DNA of 64,000 nt. Origin: Oleidesulfovibrio sp964593925. Its GTDB lineage: Bacteria; Desulfobacterota; Desulfovibrionia; Desulfovibrionales; Desulfovibrionaceae. How positions within the stretch are numbered: the stretch's first letter is position 1; the number at the start of each line of letters is the position of its first letter. Both the position numbers and the translations under genes were made by a program. Shown here piece after piece: positions 26,649-36,843 of this stretch. Location: the NCBI GenBank assembly GCA_964593925.1, contig CAZQKM010000004.1, forward strand, positions 46,876 to 110,875, written 5' to 3'. The notes below the pieces were generated by a model. The model saw only the letters and a list, made by a program, of their open reading frames with translations, did no database searches and had not been told where the DNA came from.

Positions 26649-27530
26649 ATGGCGCGTATCAAGCTTGTCATTGCCTATACAGGCACGGACTTTGTGGGCT
26701 GGCAGATACAGTCTGCCGGCCTTACCCACCTCTCGTGCAGTGCAGGCGGCCAGCGTACCGTGCAGCAGGCATTGGAACAGGCCGTCTATGCGATGCTGGG
26801 TACTCCGGTACGCATACATGGTTCCGGGCGCACCGACTCCGGTGTACACGCCGAAGGCCAGGTGGCCCACATGGATGTTCCTGATGCCAAAGCAATGCTT
26901 GACTGGCGGCGGGCGCTCAATGCCCACCTGCCCAAGGATATTGCCGTGCTGGATGCACGCGTGGTGAGCAATGCGTTTCATGCCCGTTTTGATGCCATAA
27001 AAAAACGGTATACCTACCGACTATGGCTCTCAAGAGACTTTGTACTACCCCAACGCCGCCCTTTTGTGCATGCCGTGGGGCAACTTGACATCGCAGCCAT
27101 GGACGCTGCTGCCAGGCATATGACTGGTCGACAAGATTACGCATCAGTCCAAAACGCCGGCACAGATCCCAGCAGCACCATACGTACCGTATACGCCATT
27201 ACCCGCACGGAAGCTTTTTTTGCAACCAATGGCACAACAGACCACACGCCCATGCCCCTAGAGCTGGCGTGGCATTTTGAGGCTGACGGATTTTTGAAGC
27301 AGATGGTGCGTAACATGATGGGTTTATTGCTGTGGGTGGGTACCGGTAAATGCCACCCTGACCAGATTCCCGCCATCATGACGTCCCGTGACAGGGCACA
27401 GGCTGCACCCACGGCTCCGGCACACGGCCTGACCCTGAAATATGTCCTGTATCCGCCTCATACCCTGCCCTCAGAAGATGAGCGCCTCACACAACACGGT
27501 GTACCACATACGGCAAAAAAACAGGCCTGA
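26649..27530 (+). CDS. truA: tRNA pseudouridine synthase A
   Basis: A 293-residue TruA, which makes pseudouridine at tRNA positions 38-40. The catalytic Asp lies in GSGRTDSGVHAEGQ, and the RNA-binding segment FHARFDAIKKRY and the end motif FLKQMVRNMMGLL are present. It begins 2 bp after the motE stop, so it is part of that transcript. Confidence 0.95.
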   Translation: MARIKLVIAYTGTDFVGWQIQSAGLTHLSCSAGGQRTVQQALEQAVYAMLGTPVRIHGSGRTDSGVHAEGQVAHMDVPDAKAMLDWRRALNAHLPKDIAVLDARVVSNAFHARFDAIKKRYTYRLWLSRDFVLPQRRPFVHAVGQLDIAAMDAAARHMTGRQDYASVQNAGTDPSSTIRTVYAITRTEAFFATNGTTDHTPMPLELAWHFEADGFLKQMVRNMMGLLLWVGTGKCHPDQIPAIMTSRDRAQAAPTAPAHGLTLKYVLYPPHTLPSEDERLTQHGVPHTAKKQA

Positions 27531-27629
27531 CGTTCCAGACCATTTTGCTGCGGTGCACCCATGCCTGAACACGACACTTTTTGAGCCGACATTTTTTAAG
27601 AATATAGCGCGTACACGCCCCGGGCATAA

Positions 27630-28607
27630 TCAGGTATAGTGCGGTTCTTCTTCGCGGATGACCTGAAAGGCCTTGTTGGCCTTAACAATACCGCTGACAC
27701 CCCAGAACTTGCGTACCCCTTCCACCGAAGCCTCAAGCAGGTCGTCTGCATCCGTATCCAGCAGCAGGACATCCCCCACTTTCAGACGCAGTAGCTGGTT
27801 ACCAGATATTTTTGTCTCGCCAAAACGCACTTTCATTTCCACAGGCGTTTCCAGCAGACGTTCCTTCAACCGCCCCACCCAAGCATGGTCCACTTCAAGG
27901 CGTTCTGTCTGAAAACTGGCGTGCAGCTTGGAGCGAATAGGCTCAATGGTGGCATAGGGCAGACACATGATCAGCGAACCAATGGACGACTCAAGCTCTA
28001 CTTCAAAGGTAATAACAACCACCACGTCACTAGGCGGTACAATGGCTGCAAACTGCGGGTTGATCTCAGAACGTACCAACTCAAGGTTTACCTCATGCAC
28101 AGGTCTCCATGATTCTTCCAGGTTATCCAGCGCAACCTTGATCATCCTGTCCACAATGGCCTGCTCAATGCGGGTGAATTCACGGCCCTCAATCTTGGGC
28201 TGGCTGCCCGCACCACCAAAAAAATTTTCTACCAGCGCAAACACCAGACGAGAGTCCACCACCAGAATGGCATTGCCACGCAGCGGCTCCATTTTAAAAA
28301 TGTTAATACTGGTAGGAACCGGTAACGAACGCATAAAGTCGCCGAACTTAGTCATGTCAATGGATATGGGGTTCAATTCCACCCGTTTGCGTACGGCATT
28401 ACTCAGGGCATTGGTGCATAAACGGGCAAAACGGTCATTGACAATTTCAAGTACCGGCATACGCCCGCGGATAATCCTGTCCTGGTTGGCCAAGTCAAAA
28501 GCCACAATGCCAGAATTATCCTCTGGTATGTCGGCCTCTACTTCTATCTCGCCGCCGGAAAGCCCCCGCAACAGGGCATCCACTTCATCCTGCGCCAATA
28601 TTTTGTT
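27630..28607 (-). CDS. fliM: Flagellar motor switch protein FliM
   Basis: A 325-residue FliM. The N-terminal CheY-binding peptide region reads ILAQDEVDALLRGL, the middle domain contains GGAG and the typical KFGDFMRSLP segment, and the C-terminal SpoA domain has LKVGDVLLLDTDADD. It forms the switch ring with FliG and FliN and sets rotation direction. Start ATG 28607 fits the conserved N-terminus. It is convergent with truA and not beside other switch genes. Confidence 0.95.
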   Translation of the reverse strand, partial: NKILAQDEVDALLRGLSGGEIEVEADIPEDNSGIVAFDLANQDRIIRGRMPVLEIVNDRFARLCTNALSNAVRKRVELNPISIDMTKFGDFMRSLPVPTSINIFKMEPLRGNAILVVDSRLVFALVENFFGGAGSQPKIEGREFTRIEQAIVDRMIKVALDNLEESWRPVHEVNLELVRSEINPQFAAIVPPSDVVVVITFEVELESSIGSLIMCLPYATIEPIRSKLHASFQTERLEVDHAWVGRLKERLLETPVEMKVRFGETKISGNQLLRLKVGDVLLLDTDADDLLEASVEGVRKFWGVSGIVKANKAFQVIREEEPHYT

Positions 28608-28852
28608 CATGCTCTGGAACCGGCTCCGTGTTGCTTTGGGCATCTACCCCATAAAACATCATACCCCGCGTCAAAACCGCGGTGGGTAACGTACTGCATA
28701 CAGCAATGACATGCACAATCAGTGCCATATTTTACACTCTGACCACTGACAAGAATGCTTCGGGGCATCTCCCCCTGCCCCCACCCCAAAAACGCCAGAT
28801 ACTCTGTAAGGCACAGGTAGCCTGCTTACCTGCCCCCTTACCTCGGAACAGC

Positions 28853-29218
28853 CTATTTACCCCGTAGCAAAGATTCAGGAAAAAAACACTCCTGACTACT
28901 CTTTGCCCCGAGGTCTGCCCCGTCCCCTTCAACATCTTCAGTAGGGCCATCCACGTTGTGCAGATTCTCGAGCAGCAGCGTTTTTTCTATACTCTCAAGC
29001 TCTGCACACATCGCCCGTTCGCGTGCCCGCAACATTTTCACCTGCCCAAGAGTCTCTTCTGTACGCAGTTCAAGGCTACGCTGCTCCTGCACCAGTGCCC
29101 GTATGGTCCGCACATTTCTTGTCGTAAGTATCTGATTTATCGCCACTGCGGCAATGGCCAGCGAAAAAATAACAATCACCGTCACAAAGAGTGCCATAAT
29201 CATGCCCCACCGGGCCAT
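28853..29218 (-). CDS. Small membrane protein with coiled coil, upstream of fliM
   Basis: A 121-residue protein with an N-terminal membrane helix (about 6-28), a Glu/Arg-rich coiled coil (about 35-85) and an acidic tail. I do not recognise a family. It is on the fliM strand about 245 bp upstream, so a link to motility is possible but unproven. The ribosome binding site is weak, and a start at the sixth codon is equally plausible. Confidence 0.55.
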   Translation of the reverse strand: MARWGMIMALFVTVIVIFSLAIAAVAINQILTTRNVRTIRALVQEQRSLELRTEETLGQVKMLRARERAMCAELESIEKTLLLENLHNVDGPTEDVEGDGADLGAKSSQECFFPESLLRGK

Positions 29219-29525
29219 GCCCGAAGTTCAGTCATGCACATGTTGTTGTATAATTTACGTACAACATGCATAGTGTTAGCGTACAATATTCCACATCGCA
29301 ACAGTAGATCAGGTCACTTGTCCACGCCATCCATCCGTCTGCACAGATACTTTGAACTTTGCAGCGTAGTCAGGTATACGACCTATATAACCTCTGCCCG
29401 CCCACATAGCGCAGATACGTATCCTTGGCGGGCAGAGCTTTTATCATCCGACGGCGCGTCCTTTCCAGCCGTCATGCAGCGTGTCCACAGCGTTTTCCAC
29501 TGTGCGGTACAACGGGGCTCTTAGT
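29219..29525. promoter_or_regulatory. Divergent intergenic region with inverted repeat over a -10-like box
   Basis: No gene. GTTGTA (29246-29251) and TACAAC (29261-29266) flank an A+T core, and a TATAAT lies at 29250-29255. This resembles an operator overlapping a promoter for one or both of the divergent genes at 29218 and 29526. Confidence 0.4.
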
Positions 29526-31220
29526 ATGGATAATATCACCGTAACCACATATGATAAAAAAATCTTTTCGTTGCCATTTCAACCAGAAACGTCTCTGGCG
29601 TATATGATCTATACCAGTGGGCATGTGCCGGCCCCACCGATTTGTTCCAGCCTTGGCCTTTGCGGACAATGCCGCATGCGCATCAGTCCTCCTCCGCCAC
29701 CATGCCCCGAAGACCTGCAATATTTTTCGCAAGCCCAGCTGATCCAAGGCTGGAGGCTGGGGTGTCGCCATACCGCAAGCCGCGGCATGTATGTGCATGT
29801 ACCGGCCATTGCCGTTATGCGCCACTACCAATGCCTTGCCTCCGCCACACGGCAATATCAATGCCTTGACGCCCTTGAAGGGCCTCTGACTCTCGCCGTG
29901 GATCTTGGTACCACCAGTCTGCATTGGGCCGCCGTATACAAACAGGCAACCCAGCCCCCCCCACTCATTGCCCGAGGGCAAGAATTCAGCCCGCAAATGG
30001 GCGCAGGCAGTGAAGTCATGTCGCGCCTGGCAGCAGCCCGTACCCAGGCAGGACGCCTTCGCCTGGCACAACTGACACGATTGCGGCTGGCAGAAATCAT
30101 AGCCCAGGTGCAAAGAGACACGGGTCGCGAAATAACCGAGCTCTGCATCGCCGGTAATACGGCCATGACCTATATCCTGTTGAACCATCCGGTGGATGGA
30201 CTGGCCAAGGCGCCTTATTCCTTAGATTTTCAAGGGCATGAAACCATGCAACTCGCCCTGGAGTCGCCGGAGGGCGCTTCTCGGGTGCACGGTGCTCCAC
30301 AAAAGCAAGACCCCCCGCAAGCGCATCACCTGCCTCCTGCGTATATTCCCCCGCTACCCGCAGCATTTGTAGGGGGCGATATCAGTGCAGGCATAACGTT
30401 TTTACATGCCACCCGGGCAATAAAGTATCCATTTCTCTTTGCAGACCTTGGCACAAACGGTGAGTTTGTACTGGCCCTCTCGCCGCATGAGTCGTTTGTC
30501 GCCAGTGTGGCCATGGGGCCGGCCCTGGAGGGCATTGGTCTCACCCATGGTTCCGTAGCACAAGAAGGAGCAGCCACTGCATTTCGCCCCAGCCCCAGAG
30601 GACTTGTACCACAGGTACTGGGGGCAAATGGCAACATACTGCCCGAAGGGCTGAGCAAGCCCAACCCCATGTTCAGCATCAGTGGCACGGGGTACCTTTC
30701 GCTTATCCATGCCCTGCTGCGCATGCATGTACTTAATGCAGAAGGCATGTTTGAATCTGAACCGCCCACCCCTCTGGGACGACGCATAGCACAGCGTGTC
30801 TGCCCGCCCAAAGATTATCACCATGGCGGCTCGTGGCTCCCCCTTGAAAATGATATCGCCCTTTTTGCCCGCGACATTGAAGAGGTACTCAAGGTAAAAG
30901 CCGCCTTTTCGCTTGCCCTGGAGCAGCTGCTGAGCGAAGCCTCTTTACCTACCTCCGAGGTGCGCTGTGTATACCTTGCGGGCGCATTGGGACAGCACGC
31001 CTCTCCCACTGACCTGTGTGGGTTGGGTTTTTTGCCTCCTGAACTTGGCCAGCGTACCGAAGTTGTGGGCAATGCCTCGCTCCAAGGTGCCATATACCTG
31101 TTGACACACCCGGAATTCCGCGTATGGGTTGCAGAGTGGGCCGCAGGCATCAGGCTTGTGGACTTGACGGCCATGCCGGACTTTACCACAGCCTATATGC
31201 GTCATATGCGTTTTTCATAA
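29526..31220 (+). CDS. 2Fe-2S / ASKHA-domain protein (corrinoid-protein activator type)
   Basis: A 564-residue protein with a plant-type 2Fe-2S ferredoxin domain at about 1-95 (Cys in PPICSSLGLCGQCRMR and later LGCRHT). A linker follows, then an ASKHA ATPase-like domain starting LTLAVDLGTTSLHWAAV, with FADLGTNGEF and GALGQH further on. This is the architecture of reductive activators of corrinoid proteins (RACo) and related DUF4445 proteins. Neighbours here are lipB/lipA and a methyltransferase-like gene, not corrinoid genes, so the partner is unknown. Start ATG 29526. Confidence 0.85.
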   Translation: MDNITVTTYDKKIFSLPFQPETSLAYMIYTSGHVPAPPICSSLGLCGQCRMRISPPPPPCPEDLQYFSQAQLIQGWRLGCRHTASRGMYVHVPAIAVMRHYQCLASATRQYQCLDALEGPLTLAVDLGTTSLHWAAVYKQATQPPPLIARGQEFSPQMGAGSEVMSRLAAARTQAGRLRLAQLTRLRLAEIIAQVQRDTGREITELCIAGNTAMTYILLNHPVDGLAKAPYSLDFQGHETMQLALESPEGASRVHGAPQKQDPPQAHHLPPAYIPPLPAAFVGGDISAGITFLHATRAIKYPFLFADLGTNGEFVLALSPHESFVASVAMGPALEGIGLTHGSVAQEGAATAFRPSPRGLVPQVLGANGNILPEGLSKPNPMFSISGTGYLSLIHALLRMHVLNAEGMFESEPPTPLGRRIAQRVCPPKDYHHGGSWLPLENDIALFARDIEEVLKVKAAFSLALEQLLSEASLPTSEVRCVYLAGALGQHASPTDLCGLGFLPPELGQRTEVVGNASLQGAIYLLTHPEFRVWVAEWAAGIRLVDLTAMPDFTTAYMRHMRFS

Positions 31221-31222
31221 CT

Positions 31223-32611
31223 ATGTACCAGACAACACTTACCCCTCCTCCGCCCCATGTGCTTGAAGCATTGGGCAATTATGACCGTCTGCTTGACACA
31301 GTAGCCCCCCCGAAGCCCTCACATCGCCGGGCCTTGCCCCATGCCATCCGCGATCTGTCCCGCCTGCTCACCAGCGAGCGCACCGACATGCACAAAGGAT
31401 ATTGGACCACACCAGCCCGGCACAGCGCTTATATACGCTATTTTTTACCATGGAATCTGTACCGCCTGGCATGGCTGCTTCCGGGGTTGGAGCTTGGGTT
31501 TACCGCTGCTGAGCCTTTGATACTTGATGTGGGCAGCGGGCCACTGACCATGGTGCAGGCGCTATGGCTCACAAGGCCGGAACTGCGCACCATGCCGCTG
31601 ACCATTGTCTGCGCCGATATGTCCATCAAACCCATGGAAACAGGCCTTGCCCTGCTCAAATCCATGGCCAGTGCAACCGGGCAGAAGATGCCATGGCGCA
31701 TATCACTACTCCGTACGCCGCTGGAATCAGCCTTGCGCACATATGCCGGCCGGGTGGACCTGCTACTCAGCGCCAATGTGCTTAACGAGCTACGCCCCGG
31801 CAAATACCGCAACCAAGAAGAACGTATGGAGTCCATTGCCCAGAGTATGGCCGGTACACTGCGCCCCCATGGCCGCATGCTGCTGCTTGAACCGGGAACA
31901 CGCCACGGCGGCCAGACTCTGGTACAGGCTCGCGACGCTCTGATGCGGTACGGATGTGCCCCACTGGCCCCGTGCCCGCACTATGCCCTATGCCCCATGC
32001 CGGGTAAACATAACACCCCGTGGTGCCACTTCACCATGTCGGCAAACCAGGCACCACACTGGTTACGCGTACTATCTACCCACGCCCGGCTAGAAAAACG
32101 CAGTGCCAGCCTGGGGTATCTGGTCAGCCAAAAAGCACATTTTGCCAAAACGCAGCCCGACCCAAACACCACAGATACGTCTCTCATGGAAGGACACCGC
32201 GTATCCCATCCCCCTACCCGGGTATGGGGCGAGCTAGACCCGGCTGTTGTCAAAACGCTTTTTCCCAAGCGAGACGAACGGTTGGCTCGTGTCATCTCTG
32301 AAATGTTTTCTCTGCCTGACCAAGGGCAGCAAGGCCAGTATGCCTGCTCCGGCAGGGGGCTGCTCTTGTTGCCTGGCTCCCATCGGATTCCTCCGGGCTC
32401 TCTTGTTACCGTGTGCCCAATACTTGATGCCCACGGAATTCCTGTGCGCGATAAAAAATCCGGTGCCCAGTTGGCCACGCCAGACACACCGCCCCATGCT
32501 CCTCATGGGCACTCCCATACCCGGCCACAACCTGCGCCCCCCCGAACCAGCCACGCGCCGCATGAGAGTCGCCCCCGGAGCACCAGGCGCACAGACACCA
32601 GACGCCGGTAG
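31223..32611 (+). CDS. Rsm22-like (mitoribosomal assembly type) methyltransferase-fold protein
   Basis: A 462-residue protein starting 2 bp after the previous stop. A SAM-binding Rossmann part shows LILDVGSGPLTMVQALW and LLSANVLNEL. A later Cys-containing segment (PCPHYALCPMPGKHNTPWCHF) is the metal-binding mark of the Rsm22 family, linked to small-ribosomal-subunit assembly. The last 60 residues are low-complexity, rich in Pro, His and Arg. The frame is open upstream into the preceding gene, but ATG 31223 fits best. Confidence 0.78.
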   Translation: MYQTTLTPPPPHVLEALGNYDRLLDTVAPPKPSHRRALPHAIRDLSRLLTSERTDMHKGYWTTPARHSAYIRYFLPWNLYRLAWLLPGLELGFTAAEPLILDVGSGPLTMVQALWLTRPELRTMPLTIVCADMSIKPMETGLALLKSMASATGQKMPWRISLLRTPLESALRTYAGRVDLLLSANVLNELRPGKYRNQEERMESIAQSMAGTLRPHGRMLLLEPGTRHGGQTLVQARDALMRYGCAPLAPCPHYALCPMPGKHNTPWCHFTMSANQAPHWLRVLSTHARLEKRSASLGYLVSQKAHFAKTQPDPNTTDTSLMEGHRVSHPPTRVWGELDPAVVKTLFPKRDERLARVISEMFSLPDQGQQGQYACSGRGLLLLPGSHRIPPGSLVTVCPILDAHGIPVRDKKSGAQLATPDTPPHAPHGHSHTRPQPAPPRTSHAPHESRPRSTRRTDTRRR

Positions 32612-32664
32612 CCCAACTGGCCCCGGGCCTGTTCATGTAGTCCACCATCTTACTCCGACATGCC

Positions 32665-33321
32665 ATGCAGATTATTGACCTGGGGCTCATACCCTATACA
32701 CAGGCAGAAAAAATACAGCGCCAGCGGGTCCGCCAGGTGGCCCAAGGGGCAGAAGACACCGTATACCTGCTGGAGCACCCCAGTGTTATCACCTTGGGCC
32801 GCAACGGCGGACGTGAGCACTTGCACCTTGATCCAGAAACACTGTATGACATGGGGGTAGAGCTGATACAAAGCTCTCGCGGCGGCAATATTACCTGCCA
32901 TTTTCCCGGGCAGCTTGTGGCCTATCCCATAGTGCGTATAACTCCCCGCAGAGGTGGCTTACGGGCCTTGTTCCATGATCTGGAAGAAGTGATCATCCGT
33001 ACTCTGGCCTGCTTTGGTCTGCACGGCCACCGCCACACCGGGCGGCCCGGCGTCTGGATGGAAAACAGAAAAATCTGCTCCATGGGCATTGCCATGCAGC
33101 ATTGGACCTCGTATCACGGGCTGGCACTCAATGTCTGCCGTGACATTACCTTATTTGACGCCATTACCCTGTGCGGCCTGCCCGATGCCAGGCCCACATC
33201 CTGTCATGCCGAGCTTGACGACGACACCCTGACAGTGCAGGAGGTAAAACATGTCTGTGCCGAACAGTTCCGAGCCGTCCTTGCGAATTCCCCCATGGCT
33301 GCGCACCAGAATTCCCTGTGA
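32665..33321 (+). CDS. lipB: Octanoyltransferase LipB
   Basis: A 218-residue enzyme moving octanoyl from ACP to lipoyl domains. Motifs are LLEHPSVITLGRN, SSRGGNITCHFPGQLVAYP and GLALNVC, with catalytic Lys in RKICSMGIA and Cys in PTSCHAEL. Its end overlaps lipA by 71 bp, which indicates tight coupling of octanoyl transfer and sulfur insertion. Confidence 0.94.
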   Translation: MQIIDLGLIPYTQAEKIQRQRVRQVAQGAEDTVYLLEHPSVITLGRNGGREHLHLDPETLYDMGVELIQSSRGGNITCHFPGQLVAYPIVRITPRRGGLRALFHDLEEVIIRTLACFGLHGHRHTGRPGVWMENRKICSMGIAMQHWTSYHGLALNVCRDITLFDAITLCGLPDARPTSCHAELDDDTLTVQEVKHVCAEQFRAVLANSPMAAHQNSL

Positions 33322-34135
33322 CCAGACTTATATACAGACCAGCCAACTGATGGATGAGCTGCACCTGCACACTGTCTGTCGCTCTGCAAAGTGCCCCAAC
33401 ATGTTTGAATGCTTTTCCAAGCATACTGCCACCTTTCTTATCTTGGGATCGGCCTGTACACGCAACTGTACGTTTTGCAATATTGAACATGGGCATGCTC
33501 CATCACCGGATCCGGACGAGCCGGTTCGCGTGGCCCAGGCCGCACAACGTCTAGGCCTTGCCCACGTCGTTGTCACCTCGGTCACCCGCGATGACCTGCC
33601 CGACGGTGGTGCTGCACATTTTGCCGCCACCATACATGCCATACGTGCCGCACTGCCCCACTGCACAGTAGAAGTGCTGATTCCCGACTTTCAAGGCAGT
33701 ATGGCAGCGCTGGACACAGTGCTGAGCGCCGGTCCCCATGTGCTGAACCATAATGTGGAAACAGCGCCCGCGCTTTATGACCATATCCGCCCCCAAGCCG
33801 ACTATGCCCGTAGCCTTGAGCTGCTTACCCGTATAAATGCACGCGGCTACACGAGTAAAAGCGGACTCATGGTAGGCCTGGGAGAAACAGACGGACATGT
33901 TCGTGGCGTGTTGGATGACCTTGCCGCCATTGACTGCCACATTGTGACCATCGGTCAATATATGCGCCCTTCGCGCAGGCATCTGCCTGTGGCCCGCTAC
34001 GTGCACCCCGAAACCTTTGCGGCCTATGCCTCTTATGGCACCGAGCAGGGTATCGCCCGGATATTCAGTGCTCCGCTGGTACGCAGCAGCTACAACGCCG
34101 CCGCATTTGTGGAGCATACCCCTGATGCCCTGTGA
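33251..34135 (+). CDS. lipA: Lipoyl synthase LipA
   Basis: A 294-residue radical SAM enzyme inserting two sulfurs into octanoyl groups. The auxiliary cluster cysteines are in CRSAKCPNMFEC and the radical SAM cysteines in CTRNCTFCNI. The DLPDGGAAHF and NVETAP motifs are typical, and the C-terminal RSSYNA Ser ligand is present. It overlaps the end of lipB by 71 bp. Confidence 0.96.
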   Translation: MSVPNSSEPSLRIPPWLRTRIPCDQTYIQTSQLMDELHLHTVCRSAKCPNMFECFSKHTATFLILGSACTRNCTFCNIEHGHAPSPDPDEPVRVAQAAQRLGLAHVVVTSVTRDDLPDGGAAHFAATIHAIRAALPHCTVEVLIPDFQGSMAALDTVLSAGPHVLNHNVETAPALYDHIRPQADYARSLELLTRINARGYTSKSGLMVGLGETDGHVRGVLDDLAAIDCHIVTIGQYMRPSRRHLPVARYVHPETFAAYASYGTEQGIARIFSAPLVRSSYNAAAFVEHTPDAL

Positions 34136-34790
34136 ACGGCACACCATGGGCAACACTTTTGCTCCAGACTTCAGCCTGCCCGAGATGCCACTATCCCAGG
34201 GTATATCAACAGCATCAAAGCGTTACCCTGCCCAAGGCAGTATCTGCCTGTGGCCCGTTAGGTGCACCCCGAAGCCCCGCAAGCCAACCTGGTCCATAGT
34301 CTGACCGATACATGATCGATGACTGACAGGCTCCTTCTTTGCACCGCCATGTAATACGTTCTGCATGTAGCTGCCCTGCTGATGCCCATTGTGCATTTTC
34401 TTCAAAGAAATCAGCCCTTTTTCGAGCTGTACCTTAATGCCACCTTGGGCACTTGCAAGCAAGCGGGGCTTGCAGTACAAAAAATGTATGATATAAAAGG
34501 TCTTGCATGTTTCAAAATATTCAAACGAGCGATGGCCTTTGGATGCCTGTGCAAAACCGGAGCATCCAGCCTGCGTTACCTGTTTGGGTAGTATCTAAAA
34601 AACATGGGTAACGGGTCGGCTTTTGTGCTGGGGCTTTTCAACGTGGGGTATATGAAAAATAGTGCATCAGGCATCACGGTAAGGCAGCTCTATCTGTCAT
34701 ATCTTGATTTGCGACAGACAGCGTGACCGTAAAAGATTCCGCAGGACTTTTCTCAAAAAACAGAACAGCCTGCAAAACAGTCGGGTAATG
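34136..34790. other. Gene-free stretch with a lipA-like fragment
   Basis: No intact gene. Around 34231-34275 the sequence repeats a piece of the lipA 3' region (33978-34010) with changes: ATCTGCCTGTGGCCCG is shared, and it then reads GTGCACCCCGAA after a mutated codon that makes a stop. This is a partial duplication or the remains of one. Confidence 0.5.
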
Positions 34791-34820
34791 AAAAAGGGCC
34801 TGCGTTTTTTGCAAGCCCTT
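34791..34820 (-). terminator. Terminator of tRNA-Lys
   Basis: A minus-strand hairpin (AAGGGCTTGC with GCAGGCCCTT, one mismatch) is followed by five T, ending 10 bp beyond the tRNA 3' end. Confidence 0.8.
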
Positions 34821-34829
34821 ATAATGACA

Positions 34830-34905
<76 letters not shown>

Positions 34906-34989
34906 GTGTGCGTATGATCTGTGGCACACGGTGTATTGTGGAATACATCGTGATGTCAAGTGACTTTTTATTCCTCAAGGATTTCCATC

Positions 34990-36843
34990 ATGCTCTCATA
35001 CCGTTCTCAGCTACTCTCCATTCTCTGCTTCTGCGTATGCAGCATGTTGGCCCTCTCTTTGCCCGCCCCCGCACAAGCCACCACAGATGCGACACTACTT
35101 GAGGTAGAAAGTCAGGCTTTCAGCGTCAGTGCAGAAGGTCTACAAGGTCGGCTGGCCGTAATTACGCTTACCCCTGCCCAAGGGTATTATTTTTATGCCG
35201 CAGACCCCGGTGCCACAGGGCGCCCCGTGGAAATAGTCGCCCGCACAGAAGATGTGGAACGGCAGGTCCTCTACCCCAGGGGGCAAGCCAAGCCGGATAT
35301 CTTTGATCTCTCGCTTTTTGCCAATGTGCATACAAACGCAACCCGGTTTTATGTGCCACTCCCCGATGAAGATACTGGTTCACTTTTTTGGACAGCCTCG
35401 GTGCTCATGTGCTCTGCCACAAATTGTCAGCCCGTTTCCCGCGAGGGAGTCACTGCCGTTTCCAAGCCGCTGCCCCGGGCCGAAGCGCAAGGATGGTGGC
35501 CGGAATACGTCACATTGCGCCAGCATGACACCCCCAGCTTTTCCCCATCCCGACAGCCTGCCGTGTTTGCACGAGACACCGTGCAGACCGACTGGGATTT
35601 TACCCCCCACTATTTTCTGGAATCGCTGGAAGTAAAATCTTTGACAAAAGCCCTGTTGTTGGGCCTGATTGCCGGTTTTATCCTCAACTTCATGCCATGC
35701 GTACTGCCTGTGGTCAGCCTCAAACTCTCCACGTTGCTTTCCGCGGGCAGCATGCAAGACAAAACACAACGCATACGCCACTTCCGACGACACAATATCT
35801 GGTTTGCTGCGGGCATCCTGTGCTTCTTTTTACTCTTGGCACTGCTACTAAGCGCTGCGGGCCTTGTCTGGGGAGCTGCGTTTCAAAGTAAACCCCTGGT
35901 CAGCGCCCTTGTGGTCCTGGTTTTTGCCCTTGGGCTCAGTATGTTCGGGGTCTTTCACCTGCCGGTGCTGGACCTGAAAGCCGCTCATGCAGAGAGCAAA
36001 GGCTTCTCACGTGGGCAGGCATTTTTCACCGGTATGACGGCAACGCTGCTGGCAACCCCCTGCTCCGGGCCATTTCTCGGAGGTGTGCTGGGCTGGGCGT
36101 TTGTCCAGTCTCCCCTTGCCTTGACCGCTGTGTTTTTCGGAGTAGGTCTGGGTATGGCGCTTCCCTATCTGGCCATGGCTGCATATCCATCATTGGCCCT
36201 GCTTGTTCCCAAGCCCGGTAGCTGGGTACAGGTTCTTGAGCGCCTTGTGGGTTTTTTTCTCATGGGCACCGTGGTCTATCTGCTACACATTCTGCCTGAC
36301 GCCCTGTGGCCCGACATGCTTATTCTGTTATGGTTTACCGCCCTTACTGCCTGGATATGGGGCCGTTTTTCCGGCCTTGAAAAGTCCTTTGGGCAACGCA
36401 TGAGTGTACGCCTTGCCTGTGTGGGAGCGCTGCTTGTCGTTGCATGGTGGCTGGCCCAGCCGCCTGATCCGCACCCCGGCTGGGAGCCCTTTACGACGGC
36501 CTCCTTTGAAGAAACCCTTGGCAAGCAACCCATTATCGTAAATGTTACCGCAGACTGGTGCCCCAACTGCAAAGTTTTGGAAGCAGGCACCCTGCATGCA
36601 GACAACCTGAGACGCTGGGTACAACAATATAACGCCCGCCTGATCCAGGTTGACATCACCGAGCCTACACCAGAGGGCGAAGCATTTCTCAAAGCATTGG
36701 GTAGTGCCTCCATCCCCGTGGTAGCGCTTTTTCCCACAGGTGCACAGGCCACACAGCCGCTGGTACTACGCGACCTGTTTACAACCGGACAAATGGATGC
36801 GGCCCTGCTACGGGCCTTTAGCCAACCAACCTCTGCCCCATGA
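34990..36843 (+). CDS. dsbD: Thiol:disulfide interchange protein DsbD
   Basis: A 617-residue inner-membrane protein that carries electrons from cytoplasmic thioredoxin to the periplasm. It has a signal peptide (about 1-30) and an alpha immunoglobulin-like domain (about 35-180; Cys in LMCSATNC). The beta membrane domain has eight helices with NFMPCVLPVVSLK and TPCSGPF, and the gamma thioredoxin domain at the end has WCPNC. The ATG 34990 has AAGGA upstream; a GTG at 34960 is also open. It may supply reducing power for cytochrome c maturation, important in sulfite-reducing bacteria. Confidence 0.93.
   Translation: MLSYRSQLLSILCFCVCSMLALSLPAPAQATTDATLLEVESQAFSVSAEGLQGRLAVITLTPAQGYYFYAADPGATGRPVEIVARTEDVERQVLYPRGQAKPDIFDLSLFANVHTNATRFYVPLPDEDTGSLFWTASVLMCSATNCQPVSREGVTAVSKPLPRAEAQGWWPEYVTLRQHDTPSFSPSRQPAVFARDTVQTDWDFTPHYFLESLEVKSLTKALLLGLIAGFILNFMPCVLPVVSLKLSTLLSAGSMQDKTQRIRHFRRHNIWFAAGILCFFLLLALLLSAAGLVWGAAFQSKPLVSALVVLVFALGLSMFGVFHLPVLDLKAAHAESKGFSRGQAFFTGMTATLLATPCSGPFLGGVLGWAFVQSPLALTAVFFGVGLGMALPYLAMAAYPSLALLVPKPGSWVQVLERLVGFFLMGTVVYLLHILPDALWPDMLILLWFTALTAWIWGRFSGLEKSFGQRMSVRLACVGALLVVAWWLAQPPDPHPGWEPFTTASFEETLGKQPIIVNVTADWCPNCKVLEAGTLHADNLRRWVQQYNARLIQVDITEPTPEGEAFLKALGSASIPVVALFPTGAQATQPLVLRDLFTTGQMDAALLRAFSQPTSAP

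Noticed and set aside
34960..34989. GTG start 10 codons upstream in dsbD
   Set aside because: The ATG at 34990 has AAGGA at proper spacing and gives a normal signal peptide.
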